A model generated the notes under the pieces. That model was not told where the DNA came from. It did not search any database and was given only the letters and a program-made list of their open reading frames with translations. Source: Geosiphon pyriformis (lineage: Eukaryota > Glomeromycota > Glomeromycetes > Archaeosporales > Geosiphonaceae). From it: a DNA stretch of 64,000 nt. The stretch covers positions 252,625 through 316,624 of the forward strand of contig JAAOMT010000525.1 in the NCBI GenBank assembly GCA_016748015.1, read 5' to 3'. Both the position numbers and the translations under genes were made by a program. Shown in pieces: positions 35,401-48,109 of the stretch. Each line of letters starts with the position of its first letter. The first letter of the stretch is position 1.

Positions 35401-37149
35401 TTGAAAGAATTTTCTTGGCTGTTTTAATTAGAACAATAGATCTAGTATTTGTTAAGACATTTTTCCACTTATATGACTTGGGAATTATCAAAATTTATGA
35501 CTTTTTTTAAAGATTAGAAACATTTTCATAAGATAAACAAGAATTCAGTAGACACAACAAGCATTATAACATTATATTATCACAATGTTTTCACAGTTCA
35601 TTAAAAATTCCAGACAAATCAGTTGCTTTGCCTTCAGACAAGTTACTAACAACTTGAATCAATTTACTTATACTAATTACATCTATTACACCAGAAAAAA
35701 CACTCTTACTAACATAGCTCAAGAGCACATATTGGCAAGACCACACAGTAAAAAGTACTAGTTGTATTTTATACTTTCTTATCTAATTCACCATAATCTT
35801 ATCCACCTTATTCTTTACTTTATTAGGTTCTAAAACCAACTCATTTCCAAATAATCCAGAACAACTTTTCAAAAAAAACATTTTAGAATACTCTTTATTA
35901 TGCCATCTTTGTTTAAACTAAAATTGTTCATATGCTTTTCAATTGTTTTTTTTATGATTGCATCTTCTGTCACTTTAGATTCACAATATTTGGATTTTTT
36001 GTACTTTTTCTTAAGCAGAGACAGCTGTCTCAAAACTTCACTCATTTCTATATTATTACAAAACATATCTGCAATTTTTAAAGTTTCTTTATTATTTAAA
36101 CTCAATTATTTTTTGATGAAACAATTAAATACTAACAGATTGTCCACTACTACACTTTTTACTATCTTAGAAACTAGTATTTTCATGTTAAAAAACTTTG
36201 AAAACTTCTTATTTTTTAAGTATTCAAAATCATTAAACCATTGTTTAGAAAGATTTCTATTAGCTGAGTTGATTATCACTCTCTTTAAAATCTTTCACAT
36301 AGTATCCAAATTCCCTAAACTTTTTGCAAAACTACTCAAGACTTCAAGCATATTAGTAAAGACATCATTTTGAAAACAAGACTAATTAGCATCATCCAAA
36401 TCTTTAACTCTAAATTTTCAGTGGTTCTTATTAGTTTGTTTACAAATTGTAAGCAAATGTTTATCCAATAAACCACCAAGACCAAGATTAATTATAATAG
36501 TATTATAATTAGTATCAAAAAATTTAGCCATACTTTTAACATTCTGAGTCATCACAAAAGAGAAAAAATGTTCACTAACAAAAATATAGTCAATGGTATT
36601 TTTCACATCCCAAAAATTTGAACCATGTTAATAGCTTAAAGACTGCACCACTAAAGAGAAAGTTACATAAACCCAAATCAAAACACTTCTTGAAACTAGC
36701 ACTGTATCTTATTTTATCTTCATTGAAATTACTATCCAATACAACATAAGAGCTTGAATTAATTACTTGGGCAACAAAAGAGTTTACCATGTTGGTCTGA
36801 CCAAACTGCAGATTAGCCAAAACACCAGCATACAAACCAATCAATGTTATCAAAATTTTATTGCCAAATAGTAAATAAACTAAAATAAGATTACTTGGAA
36901 TTTTAGAGATCTTATAGATATGCCAAGCCAAAAAATTATTTAACACAATAGCCACCCCAGCATCCATGTATTCAGCATTTAATCCAGAAACAAAAACTTT
37001 TACACTTTGAAACCTATTCTTAATCCAAGATTGAGTCTGACATTTTAGCTTAGTTTTAATAAAAAAAATCCCCAATTGTCAGACTTAATATGTTATCTTA
37101 TTATATCTTTCTGTTTAACTAAATTGTTTATTTCTTGAACATTACACAT
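32450..37149 (-). pseudogene. LINE ORF2 (endonuclease, RT, RNase H, zinc-finger tail), inactivated
   Basis: Domains in order on the minus strand. The EEP-type endonuclease is at 37,075-36,410 (VFVSGLNAEYMDAGVAIVLNN; VLDSNFNED, where a GDFNED-type box is expected; YFDTNYN for the usual YFDTDH). The linker runs to about 35,500. RT fingers are at about 35,490-35,234 (NVLTNTRSIVLIKTAKKILSK). Palm motifs include LLFWRIFYNFLLCEV-like sequence at 35,040 and the catalytic box FVDN at about 34,880, with the second Asp of FVDD lost by G-to-A. RNase H is at 33,792-33,300 (YTDSS, LDSQ, KGHSG..GNDKTD). A Cys/His tail lies near 33,060 (LSCGNIELPNHVFTC). Dozens of stops and frameshifts make it inactive. Confidence 0.87.
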
Positions 37150-37172
37150 AGCAATCTTCCAGATAAAGTCAT

Positions 37173-38124
37173 TTATTGAGAGGAAGTTGATGCTAACAAG
37201 ACTGAATTGACACATAACATATTTAACTTTACCAAAACTGAACTCACAGATGCCTCAAGAGCTGACAATTTTGACTTTAGACTGTTCACCTTAAAGATTA
37301 GAATTTTTGAATTACTTAAATCCAATGCCAAAGTGGCTTTATTTAAAACTAAAGAGGAGATACAAAGGGAATTTGTAGGACATCCAAAACCATATTCAAA
37401 TTTAAATCTAAACTCAAAAACACAATTATGACAAGAGAAAAAAGTTGAAAAATAAAAACTTAAAGTGTTAGGTCAATTATACTTAATTTTTTTTACAATA
37501 TTTGCTACTTAATCAGCCAAAAGCTCCAAAGAATATTCCAGACAATTATTAATTAAAAAACCATTTTGAGAGACCAGATTGTTTACTTTATTATATAAAG
37601 CACTAAAGAAAGAGGCACCAAAGCAAGAACCAGAATTGAATTAAGAGCTTCCAAAAAAAGCAGAAGTGATTGAGACTATTTGTGCTCAAGATTTGTTACT
37701 AAAAGCAACAGAATAAGAGATTGGCACACTTTTTTTTGTGTATAACTTGACAAACTGAAAATGGTTTACTTCTGAAACAAATTTTTTATAAGGTTTTGTA
37801 GAAGACATAACTAATGTATCTAATGTATCACACTCTAAGGCAAAATAACCAAAGTGTTCACACTTTCCACAACAAACCAAATCAAATTTAATCCAAAAAA
37901 GTTTAATCCCACCAAGGATCAGTTTTATGTAAAAAACAGAATCAAGTTTTTTCTCAGACTCAAAGCCAATTACAGCACAGCAGATCTTATTACCAGATTC
38001 AAGTAAACAATTGATGATACAAGTTTTCTTATCAGCTCCTTCCAACAAAGTGCCCAAATCATGAGCCATTGTTCTCACAAACAAAATAAACAAAAATGTT
38101 CTGAACTGATCCCTTAATGCCCAG
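37173..38124 (-). pseudogene. LINE ORF1, 3' part
   Basis: Continues ORF1 after the nested gypsy element, from WALRDQFRT at the junction. It contains AHDLGTLLEGADKKTCIIN and a zinc knuckle at 37,830-37,871 (CGKCEHFGYFALEC). The expected His of the CX2CX4HX4C pattern is Tyr, a C-to-T change. A Ser-rich tail ends at TAA 37,173-37,175, with several internal stops. It lies 24 bp before the likely ORF2 start. Confidence 0.83.
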
Positions 38125-38993
38125 TATTACAGATAATTATTTGGGGTTTTAAATCAAATAACAAACTCATAACTTGGTGCTTGATAACTGATCTTGTTAA
38201 TAATTATCTGAAGGTTTTAGTAATCTGAATGTTTTGATTAAGTTTTATGTATAATAGACAAAGATTCAATGGTTGTTTTTAGTAGTCTTTTAGAATCACA
38301 ATTTCATTAATTTTTTTCTTGGCTTGGTGACTGGCAATCTTTTGGTAAGTAATTCATAATCTTCAAGTGTTTACCCTTTTACAAAGGTCTTTTACTAGGC
38401 AATTCTTGATGTCAATAACTTAGCAATTAATCTTTAATCAATTAGTCAACAACAAAAAATAACAAAAAGAAAAAGAAAAAAAAACAAAAATAAAGAAATA
38501 AGCCAAGATAATAAATGTTAGTATTCTGTTAATAGCTGTAATCAAAAACTATTGTTCTAGTGTGATTAAGTATCAATTATTATCAACATGGAGTGTTGAT
38601 AGTGAAAATAAGGATTTAAGATAGCAAATAGTTATTTATTAATATTTGTGAATTTGAAGAATTGCTTAGATAAAATCTGAGCTGATAGATCTTGGTAAAT
38701 AATTTTATTTAAGGAATTTTGTCTTTTTCTGCTTCTAATGCTCTTGCTATATATACATAATTTAGGTTCTACAAGATTATTTACATTTCTGAGCAATGTG
38801 CTATAATTTTTTAAGCAATGCTTATATTGCTGAGCAATATGTCTTAATTTTTTGATATTGCTCTACATTGCTAAGCAATATGCTGTAATTTTTAATATTG
38901 CTCTACATTGTTGAGCAATATGCTCATATGCTAACTACTATTCTCCTATTAATCTATCTGTTTTCTCTTTATACATTTTTTTTATAAGTAATA
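38125..38993 (-). repeat. 3' LTR, family B
   Basis: Aligns along its length with 48,128-48,930. Both contain ATTTGGGG/ATTTGGAG near the end, the TATATATAC box, and a cluster of short GAGCAATATG / ATATTGCTC motifs (38,790-38,930). It is longer by about 66 bp, with an extra motif repeat. Confidence 0.88.
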
Positions 38994-39999
38994 TTATCTT
39001 TTTTTTTTAATATTGAGCTCTATTGAAATCTTCACTTTGAATTAAATTTAATACTTCTTTTTCTAATACTGTTTATTCAACTTTGTTTTTTATATCTTTA
39101 ATTTGTATATTGTTTATTCTTCTCCATTGGTTAATGGTAATTGTCTTTATGTTAGAGTGTAACAATATTTTTGGGTAAGTTTGAAATATTGTGTGTAGTC
39201 AATAGATTGTTTTAATGTATAGTATTAGATTTGTTTTTTTCCCAATAATATTTTCAATATTTCATATTATTTTTTGATTGAATATTCTTTTAGTTTTATT
39301 AAGATATAATTTCTAAATGTTCAATTTTTGTTCTAATTGATAGTAGTAATATGGTATTAGAAGTTGTTTTGTTTATTATTTTTCAATTTTCTTTTGAAAG
39401 TTCTTCTATTGGAATTATGCTGAGTTTTTTCCCAAAAGTGTTTTTTACTTTCTTTACAATTTTATCTGACCAGTTTATTGATTGTTTTTGTGGTTACTGA
39501 TATAGTGTACTTTTTTCTTTTTGTTTAATGTTTTGATAACAAATTGTTTGGTAGTTGATAACAATTTCTATGTTTAATTGTTGTTGACTTAAGGTCTGAA
39601 ACAATTGTTAAGCTAAGGTGTGAATATGATCTGGTATTTCTATTTTTTTTATTGCTTTTGTCATGTATTTCATGTCTTTATATACTCTTTTGGTTGTTTA
39701 ATTTGATGTATTTGGTTTAATAATTATTACTGGTTCCAGATTTTGTGAAATCTTGTCTGGTTGAACTAGTATTCATTGTATTTTCAGTTGTAAAATATTA
39801 TTAGTAGATGACAATACTATATGATGATATGGTTTTAGTCAATCACTATGTGCTGCTTTGGCTAAGATTTTGTTGTTCTATCTTAATTTATAAGCTTTAT
39901 TTCCTAGAATATCTTTTATGTAAAATGATCTATCTTATTTGGAGTCAAATTTTTCATTCCATTGTTTTTCCACTTTGGTATAATGTAAAAATACTTTGT
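38994..39999 (-). other. 3' non-coding region of family B element
   Basis: Between integrase and the 3' LTR. The minus strand ends in an A-rich run with AGATAA before the LTR, a weak polypurine tract. Sequence up to about 40,000 may hold the basic integrase tail; no further domain recognised. Confidence 0.5.
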
Positions 40000-40810
40000 C
40001 TCTAATCTTGAATTTAACTAGTTTATCTAATAGTTGGTTATCATCTTTTTCTTTTTGTTTTTTTTGTGACTTTTGAATATTATTAGCTACTCTTTATTAT
40101 TTATTTTCTAGTGTTTTTATTTAGTCATATGTTCTTTTCAACAATGTTTCTTGGAAATTGTTTTCTGTTATTAGTTCAATTGGATATGTGCTGACTTTTA
40201 TTTTCACTGATAATGTTGCTGTTCTACTATATACTAATTTAAATAGTGTTACTTGTATAGTGTTTTGCTTTATTGTCTGATAAGCAAATAATACTAATAA
40301 TATAAACAAATTTCATTCATCTTGATTTTTTTGGCTGATTTTGGCAATTGTTTTACACAATGTTTTATTAAATCTTTCGACTAAGCTATTGGTTTGTGGA
40401 TAATATGATAATAATAATAGTCTTTTTATTCCAAATCTTTGATTTAATTCTGCTAATATTCTATTTACAAAGTGAATTCCTTGGTTGAATAGTAATTTTT
40501 TCAGGCATCTGTGTTGACAAATTAAATCTTGATGAACAAATTTGGCAATGAATTCTGCATCTACTTTTTAAATGGCTTTTGCTTCTGGCCACTTAGTAAG
40601 ATAATTCATGGCTACTGCAATATATCTGTTTTCTCTGCTGGTTATTGTTAATGGTCTGACTAAGTTAATTCCAATTTGATTAAATAGTTGTTCTACTTTG
40701 ATTGGTTTTAATGGTTTACTGGGTCTTGTTTCTTCTCTTCTTTAACAAGCATTACAATTTTGAACATATTAGATGATGTTTGAATATATTGATGGCCAAT
40801 AATATTTTTT
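40000..40810 (-). pseudogene. pol: Integrase of family B pol, catalytic Asps lost
   Basis: YVQNCNAC is the end of the zinc module. The core reads GINLVRPLT (first Asp to Asn), NYLTKWPEAKA, KLLFNQGIHFVNR (second Asp to Asn) and SLVERFNKTLC (Glu kept). The C-terminal part (40,309-40,121) is open: VLFAYQTIKQNT and RTATLSVKIK. Two of three DDE residues are lost, both by G-to-A. Confidence 0.85.
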
Positions 40811-41189
40811 TCTAGTTTTTTCTATGGTTGTTTTTTTATAAAAGTGTCCTGCTGTTAGATTAGAATACATGTTGAATAGTATTGTTTCTTTTTCTGGTTC
40901 AGTAATTACTCTAGTTGATTGATCTGGATTCTTTCTGTTTTTTCAATAAAGTATATCTTAGTAAAAAATAAAATATTTGGATTGTTGTTTAATATAATTT
41001 CATTCTTTTGGAGATAATTTCTTCTTGAACTGTTAAGTATTTATAAAATGTTGCAGTTGTTAATATTTTTGTATATTTATTTTTTGTTATATTTTTGGAT
41101 TGAAATGTTCTTAGATTTGTTTTATCTGTAACAAACTGTTAGCATTTTCATTTTTTTTCCCCTTTTTGTTATGTACTGTATAATTAAAT

Positions 41190-41685
41190 AATAAAAGTTC
41201 TATTTTCTATCTAGCATAGCAATTATCTCCAAATTTTTGCTTCTAAATTAAAGTCAATCCTTTATGGTCAGTATATATGTCGAATTTCTGGCTTAAGTAT
41301 TCTTTTTATTTCATAACTGCCCAATAAATTGCTAAATGTTTTAGTGCTAGAGTTTTATAGTTTTTTTTAGCTGGACTTAAGCTGCAACTAACATATGCTA
41401 CTGGGTGTTCTCTTTTATCTGGTCTTTTTTGAGATAGTACAGCTTCTAATGCTTAACCTAACACATTGGTTGTGATTATGAATGGCTTGTTATAATTTGA
41501 ATAGATCAGTACTAGAGCTTGAATAAGCTTTCTTTTTAATGTATCAAAAGCTTCTTGCTGGTTTTCTGTCCATTTATATTTGGTGTTTTTTGTTTGGAGT
41601 TAGTGTAATAGCTGAGCCAGTTTAGAAAAGTCTTTGATAAAGCAGCAGTAATAATCTGTAAATTCCAAAAATGTTTATAGTTTGG
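41190..41685 (-). pseudogene. pol: RT thumb and RNase H of family B pol
   Basis: Resumes after the solo LTR with FLEFTDYYCCFIKDFSKLAQLL. It continues KWTENQQEAFDTLKRKL and FIITTNVLG, where the first RNase H Asp is Asn. HPVAYVSCSLSPAKKNY and a stop (ATGAAATAA) follow. It matches the connection plus RNase H of gypsy pol. Confidence 0.82.
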
Positions 41686-42515
41686 TATTATGAGAGTGTT
41701 TTCTTGGTATATTTTAATTATTGATATCTCATTTTAATTGCAATCAGTCTCTTGTGAGTTTTTCGACTTTATGTGTTGAATATTAATGATAATATATTGA
41801 AGGTTTTCTCTTGATGTTGTGATGTAAGTTTTATTTTTAATTTTAATTGTCTTTGTATGTTGTGTACTTCTTTTCAGAGGCTAATCTGAAATCTACCTGC
41901 TGTCTGGGGCTATCTTTGCAATTGTCTAATGTGTTTTTCTAATTTAGAAACACAGAATGTTAATGGTTTTTTTGCAATTTCCCTAAGTATATAATAAAGT
42001 TTTTTTAATTTAATTAGTAACTACATGAATAATTTTGATCAGAAATTATTCTTTCAAAGGATTCAAAAATGGAATAATAGTCTTATTTGCTAAAAAGAAT
42101 ATATAAATTCTATTGTTAATTTCGTAATTTTAATGTTCATTCAATTTATTATTTTTTTTATTAATTTTTTTTGAATAAGATTTTATTTAAATATTTGTTG
42201 TTTTGAGTTGAAGCTGCTTTATTCTTCATTATTAAAAACTATTGCATATATATATAATTATTGTTTTACAAAATAACGTCTTGTAATATTCTATTTTCAT
42301 TATTTCTAAATAAGGTTTGCTACTATTGTGAAATAGTGCTTATTGCTTTTGCACAATAGTACTTGTTGCTATTGTAAAATAGTGCTTGCTGCTATTGCAT
42401 AATAGTGCTTGCTGTTATTTGTAAATCATTTCTTTTTATATATTATTACTGTGCTATTTTATAATTAACTAATTTATATTATTTATAATTTCTATTAAAT
42501 TCTTGAACTATAATA
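41686..42515. mobile_element. Solo LTR inserted in family B pol
   Basis: An 830-bp insertion with inverted ends TATTATG...CTATAATA (decayed TGTTATG...CATAACA) and a perfect 4-bp duplication TTGG (41,682-41,685 and 42,516-42,519). Excising it with one TTGG joins LTNLT to KLQ..FLEFTDYY-type sequence without gap in the RT thumb. Not alignable by eye with the A or B LTRs, so a third family. Orientation unknown. Confidence 0.82.
42316..42420. repeat. 24-bp tandem repeat in solo LTR
   Basis: Four to five degenerate units of the form TTGCTATTGTAAAATAGTGC. Each has a short internal inverted repeat (GCACTATT / AATAGTGC). Confidence 0.75.
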
Positions 42516-43270
42516 TTGGTTAAATTGGTGAGTACTGAAAAGTTTTTAACTATCTTAATTTTGTCTGGATCTGTCTTGATTCCGTCTTTGCTTACAACAT
42601 GTCCCAAAAATTTTAATTTTGTTTTTTCAAAAAAATATTTGTTGGCATTTAGCTTTAGTTTTGCTTTTCTTAATCTTTCAAATACTTGCTGTAAATAATG
42701 AAAATAGTTATCAAATATCTTTGAAAACACATTGGTATTATCCAAATATATGACTACTGATTTCTATAACAATCACATATAGACAATTTTTATGAGTTGT
42801 TAGAATATTGCTAGAACATTTATTAAGCCAAATAATATTACTTTTAACTCAAAATTTTCTTCTCAAGTTGTAAAAGCTGTTTTCTTCTTATCTTCTGATT
42901 TCATGATTACTTGCCAATAACTGCTATTCAAATTTAATATTAAGAACCATTTCTTTTCTCCAAAAGCATTGAAAAGTTCTTGGATCTTTGAAGTTGGCTA
43001 GCTATCTCTTTTGGTTACTTCAATAAGTTTTTAGTAATTCACACAAAACCAAATTTTCTCATTTTTTTTCGAACTAATACAACTGGTAAAGATTATAGAC
43101 TTATTGATAGTTAAATTAACTTATTGTTCAGCATTCTATTAATTTTTTGGTAAATAATTTTATGGCTGGTTGGTGGTACTTGGTATACTTTTTGTTTTAT
43201 TGGCATGGTATTTTCAGTTTTAATTTGGTGTTGGATTATGTCATTTCTGCTAAATTTATTTTTACTCACA
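42516..43270 (-). pseudogene. pol: Reverse transcriptase of family B pol, 5' part
   Basis: Starts with NDIIQHQIKTENTMPIKQK and the fingers region. The catalytic box reads YLDN (42,737-42,748) instead of YLDD. FERLRKAKLKLNANKYFF and KFLGHVVSKDGIKTDP follow, up to the solo LTR. The second catalytic Asp is lost by G-to-A. Confidence 0.85.
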
Positions 43271-43759
43271 AAAATGTTGGTGAAATTATTGAGTAGTATT
43301 TTGAGTTGTATCTGTTGTAATGGGTCTAGATTTTCTAAGTTTATCTGTTTTAATTGTTTTAGTTAAAGCAAATAACATTTGTTCCATTTATAGATTGTTT
43401 GTAATATAATATCCACATATTTGCAAAGCTGTGTAAAATTTAGAATGGTGTTTGGTAGTTGTTCTTCAACTTCAATACTTAAATATCTGATGGTAGTTTC
43501 TTTTAGTATCTCAATAATATCTTCTGTTGTATTGTAAATAAGAATTTTGATATGTTTCGGGCTTTTGGCTGGTATGTAAAAATTGGTAAGTCTAATCTTT
43601 TCTAATTCACAAATGATAGTTTTTACTTCAAAAATTTAAGCTTGATCCTTTACTCTTTTTTCTATGGCTAATATGTACTAGTTATATGATAGAATAAAAA
43701 TTGGTTGATAAATAAAGATAATTTTTTCTTTGTCAACAATTTTTTTCTTTGTCATATTG

Positions 43760-44260
43760 ACTGGTATATTTATTTTACTTATGGATCCAAATCTATTAGT
43801 TTCTCTTATTGTTATCCCTAATTTTTTTCTGTTTCTTATTGATATTAATTAAGCTATTTTAACCAGAAGCAGGAATATTGCTTGTGCTATTTTTTTGTTT
43901 GGCTCTATAATATAGATTTTTTCTGAATTATTTTGTAGTATTACAATAATATTTTCCACATATTCTGTATTAATTATTCCTTCTCTAATATTGATTTTTT
44001 TTCACTAAACTACTCCTAAATATTAATTAAACCATTGTTGTTGCTGAGATTTCCAGTGCTATTTTAAAATCAATGCATATGTATGAGTATGATTCCAATT
44101 TAATGACATCTTTCCCTAAATATCTTAGATCAAATCCAATATTGGTATTATGTATATGTTCTGACATAATACCTTCATTATTATTGCTAAACCATTTTAG
44201 TTTTTGCTCTTTAGTGAGATCAAAAAGTGCAATGTATTGTTCAGTGTTTGAATCATAATT
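43760..44260 (-). pseudogene. dUTPase domain of family B polyprotein, inactivated
   Basis: The minus strand reads LTKEQKLKWFSNNNEG, then HNTNIGFDLRYLGK (motif I, normally with Asp-Thr-Asp-Ala-Gly). It continues CIDFKIALEISATTMV, FRSSLVKK (motif II) and GIINTEYVENI (motif III region), then NNSEKIYIIEPNKKIAQAIF (motif IV) and NRFGSISK (motif V). These are the five motifs of trimeric dUTPases in order. Asp-to-Asn changes in motif I, Gly losses in motifs III and V, a stop and a frameshift near 44,000 make it inactive. In active elements the enzyme would hydrolyse dUTP during reverse transcription. It sits between protease and RT. Confidence 0.82.
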
Positions 44261-45684
44261 TGGATTGTTGTTATTTTGGTTATCATATTAAATAGAACTG
44301 GAACCATAGTTATTATTGTTGTTGTTGTCAAAGTTTAAATTGAAATTGAAATTTACTTTCAATTTTAATGTGCAGCTGCTGATTGGTTCTACCTTTTCTA
44401 AAATCATGTAGATCATATGTGACGGTAGATTGTAAATGAGGTCACAATTGTTACAATATTCAAAATTAGTAAGAATTAAATCATGTTAGCATAATTTAGT
44501 ATTTAACTGTTTTAGCCATTGTTTTTGCTCTTCTTTTGTTAGAACCAGTTGTTTATAGTGCTTGTAAAATTCTTTGGAATTGTCTTTAATATCATTAAAA
44601 ATGTCAAAAGTTTGAATGTATTTAGGTTCTGGAAGTAATAAAAAGTTGTTTTTGATTTTTAGTAGTTTATTGGTTATTGTGTTTTCTGTTTTTGCATTCA
44701 CTATTTTCCAAATTTTATGTTTGTCATGAAAATATCTTTTTAATTGTCACAATGCTCTTTTTTATGTATTATCAATTGGAGTTTTTTTACATATCCAATT
44801 ATTTATTAGGATAGTATATTAACATGTTTTATTGCATGTTTCTCTACACTCAGGAATATTATTCTACATTCTTTTGTTAGGCAGAATGGTTTTATAGGTG
44901 AAACAAGACTTATTTTTCTATTTTTCTTGTTTTTTTGGTCATCCAAACCATTCAAAAATGCAAGAATGACAATAGAATTTTGTTGCTGTTGAATATTTTT
45001 TATTGTCATTACAGTATGTGTTTATTGATAACAATTTTTTGCCACAATCAACACACACCAGTTTCGGTCAGCAATAGTTAGATGATTGTGGTAAGATATA
45101 AATATATGGGCTATAAGTTGTAGTGATTACTGGTGCTGGGTCTTTTTTTTTTTGGTTTTTTCCTATCTCTAACTTGGTGTCTGCTTGTTCTGATTACTGT
45201 CAATTCACAATATTTAATTGGTTTTTCAGATAAGTTTTTCTTTTCACTTTTCTTTTCTATTGTTGTCCCATAAAGATATGAGCAGTAGTTTGTTGTGATT
45301 ATTGTCAGTTCATAAAACTTGATAGACTTTCCAAATAGGTTTATTTTTTTTTTCTTCCAGCTCAATCAACAGTTCCTTTTTTTAAGAGGCTTTAAAGTGA
45401 TTATAGATAGCAGGTATACAAATATGCTGTCCATCAAAATTCAACTGGAGCTTTTGTGTATTCTAATCAAAAATGGCATTAGTTTTGAACAGCCAATTAT
45501 TACCAATGAGAGCTTAATACTAAGTGGCTTTCATGATTAATATTTTGATAGATATAATGATGCCATTGACTTCAAACAAAAAGTTATTGATTTTACTTAT
45601 TAGAGTCTTTGTCATTTTATCAGCAGTAATAATTCTGGTGTTGGCAGTGTGATCAACTCAGCAACCTAATTGGTCTATGAGTTG

Positions 45685-46005
45685 TCAAGTAATGATGCTG
45701 CCTGCTGACCCACTGTTCAAAATTAACTTAATAGAATGGCCATCAGTTTTAGCATCAGTATATATTGCAGTTATGGGTTTTTTTTCAAGAGCAGCACAAC
45801 TAAAAAAAAGTATTTTAGACTGTTCCTCAAGTTTGAAGAGAAAGATAGCTGCTAATGAGTCATTATTGATGATGGTTGTTAGTAGAATGTTGTTGATAAG
45901 TGGTTTTGAATAGATCTCTAAGTAGTTGGGTAAAATGTCTTTTGGAGTAACCAGAAGACTTAAATAGTATTGGGAACTTGGGTTTAGAACATATCTAGTT
46001 TCCAA
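45685..46005 (-). pseudogene. pol: Protease of family B pol, catalytic Asp lost
   Basis: 106 open codons ending in IKLILNSGSAGSIIT. The retropepsin DSG triplet reads NSG, a G-to-A change of the catalytic Asp. The preceding KKPITAIYTDAKTDGHS is the usual substrate-side strand. Confidence 0.83.
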
Positions 46006-46129
46006 ATTTTTTGGATGTAATTCTGAGGGTTGTTGAAATGTGTTGAAAATTGGTTAATAAACAACTATAGCCAATCTTCAGTTTTGTTGGAAGATTTTCG
46101 GCCTTTGATTTCTGTTGGACACAGTTATT

Positions 46130-47913
46130 TGTGGTGGTGTTTGAATGAGTTGAGGTTAATAGATTAGTTGTGGCTACAGTAGTTGATATATAATAAGTGT
46201 TATTGGTTGATATATTGGAGGTACATATATTAGTTGTTGTGTTATTTGGATATAATTAGATTGATACTAATCTTGATTTGGATAATAATTCAAAGTTTAA
46301 AATCTGCAATCAGGATTTCAATATTGATTTCCCAATCATAGATTATTATTATATACTTGGCAGCTAGCTTTAACATGACTTTGTTTACCACAATTGTAGC
46401 AAACACACATCTCTGGTTGCCATAGTTAATTGGTTAACAATAATAAATATGCTTGATTTTGGAAACAATTTGAGTTTTTTGCATTATTACATTATTGTGG
46501 AAGTTGATAAATTGCTTGATTGTTAGCTAAATATCTCTCAATTTTCTGATTAATTGATTTACTAAACTGTTTTAATTTGGAATCCAAGTCAGATAATTTA
46601 TTCATTACTAAATTTACAGCTTAGGCATGGTTGGCTTTTAATTCAGCTGATTCAAAATCTCTGGCATAGATAATGGTGGCTTGAAAGTTGGCTGGATATA
46701 ATAAACATATGCATTGAAGGATGCTATTGTGTAGCCCACAAATAAACTAATTCAGAATCTGGGCCACTGTAAAATAATCTGCATCAATGGCTTAAATTTG
46801 GCACAGATTCCTGTGGAAGCATTCTAGATAGATAGTAACTGCTTTACTTTCTCTTTGCTTGATAATAATAAAGGTATTTGTCAAGCACTTAATACTATTA
46901 TTGTTACTGAAATATCTCAAGAATTCAAGTTTGAAGTCTTGAAAAGTTTGTGGTTTGGTAGCTAAATTTTGATATCATGAATTAACAGTATTTTAGAAAA
47001 AATAGAGAATTGTTTAGAGGGCTCTGTTGTCATTCCATCTATTGGCTGCAATGGTTTTTTTCACATTATTAAGCCATACTTGGGCATTATTCTTCTTGCT
47101 GGTAAATTTTTTAATTTTGGCAATGGGTGCATATATTATCAGTATTAATAGTAGTTGTTATTGCAGTTGGAGTTGGGGTTGCTGTTGCAGTTGCTGCTAG
47201 AGTGGTGGTTGTGACTGTTGCTATTGTTGTTTGGCTATTGGTGAGACTAGAGGTAGATTGATCATGATTACTAAAGATAAGTTTTTGGCAACAATAAGAA
47301 CAGTATTTAGATTGTTCTGATTTTGCTGAGTTGGAATAATCAGGGTTTAAATTTCTAGGTTTTCTAAAATCAGATTTTGCTTATTAATTTCTTGATTGTT
47401 ATCTTTTTCTTCTTTGAAGTTGGTTATTTCCCAAGGACTAACAGTTCTGAAATCTGGTTATAATGATGGTAATTGAGTTTCTGATGGCATTAAAGATTGC
47501 AATTTAAATCTCTTAAAATAATCACTATATGTTTCTAATAACTCTGCTTTCTTCTGTTTACTTTGGAACAGAATTTTGTTTAGTGGTGTTGTTACGTTTA
47601 CTGTAGACACAGCTATTATATTGATAGTGCTTTCAAGTGTGTGATAATATGATAGATTAACAGATAAATCAAATCTTTGTTTTTTCCAAGTGGATAGTTG
47701 AATTTGCTTTGGGGTTTCTGCTGATGTTTGTAGTCTTTCTTTTCCTTTGTCAGCAAAAGTAATAAAGAATTTTTGTTTAGTGTATTTTTCTATTTTTTTA
47801 TTTATTTCTGTAATTAGTGGTACAAATAAATAATTCTGTGACAATGTGGTGCTTTGGAGTAGTTTATTAAAGAAATTGTTAAAGACAGATTCTGAATCTT
47901 TTTGGTCTTCCAA
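46130..47913 (-). pseudogene. gag: gag of family B element, inactivated
   Basis: An open N-terminal stretch 47,913-47,458 starts MEDQKDSESVFNNFF. A Gln-rich linker follows. The capsid region has AQVWLNNVKKTIAANRWND, LEFLRYFSNNNSIKCL and ESKAVTIYLECFHRNL. A perfect zinc knuckle is at 46,360-46,401 (CYNCGKQSHVKASC). Stops interrupt at about 47,460, 46,980, 46,790 and elsewhere, mainly where Gln, Trp or Arg is expected. Confidence 0.83.
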
Positions 47914-48109
47914 ATAATATACTATTTTTTTGTTGATGTAGCAATTGAAAGCTGATTCTATTGGCCAATTATTATTTTTTAATTCAAGATAAATGTAATA
48001 ATATTAAAATAAGAATTTTGTAAATTCCAAATGGTTTGTCCCTATTTTTTCAGATTCTGTCATTGTTTTGGATAGATGCTGTTGATGCTGGTTCTCTGTT
48101 GAATTAAAT

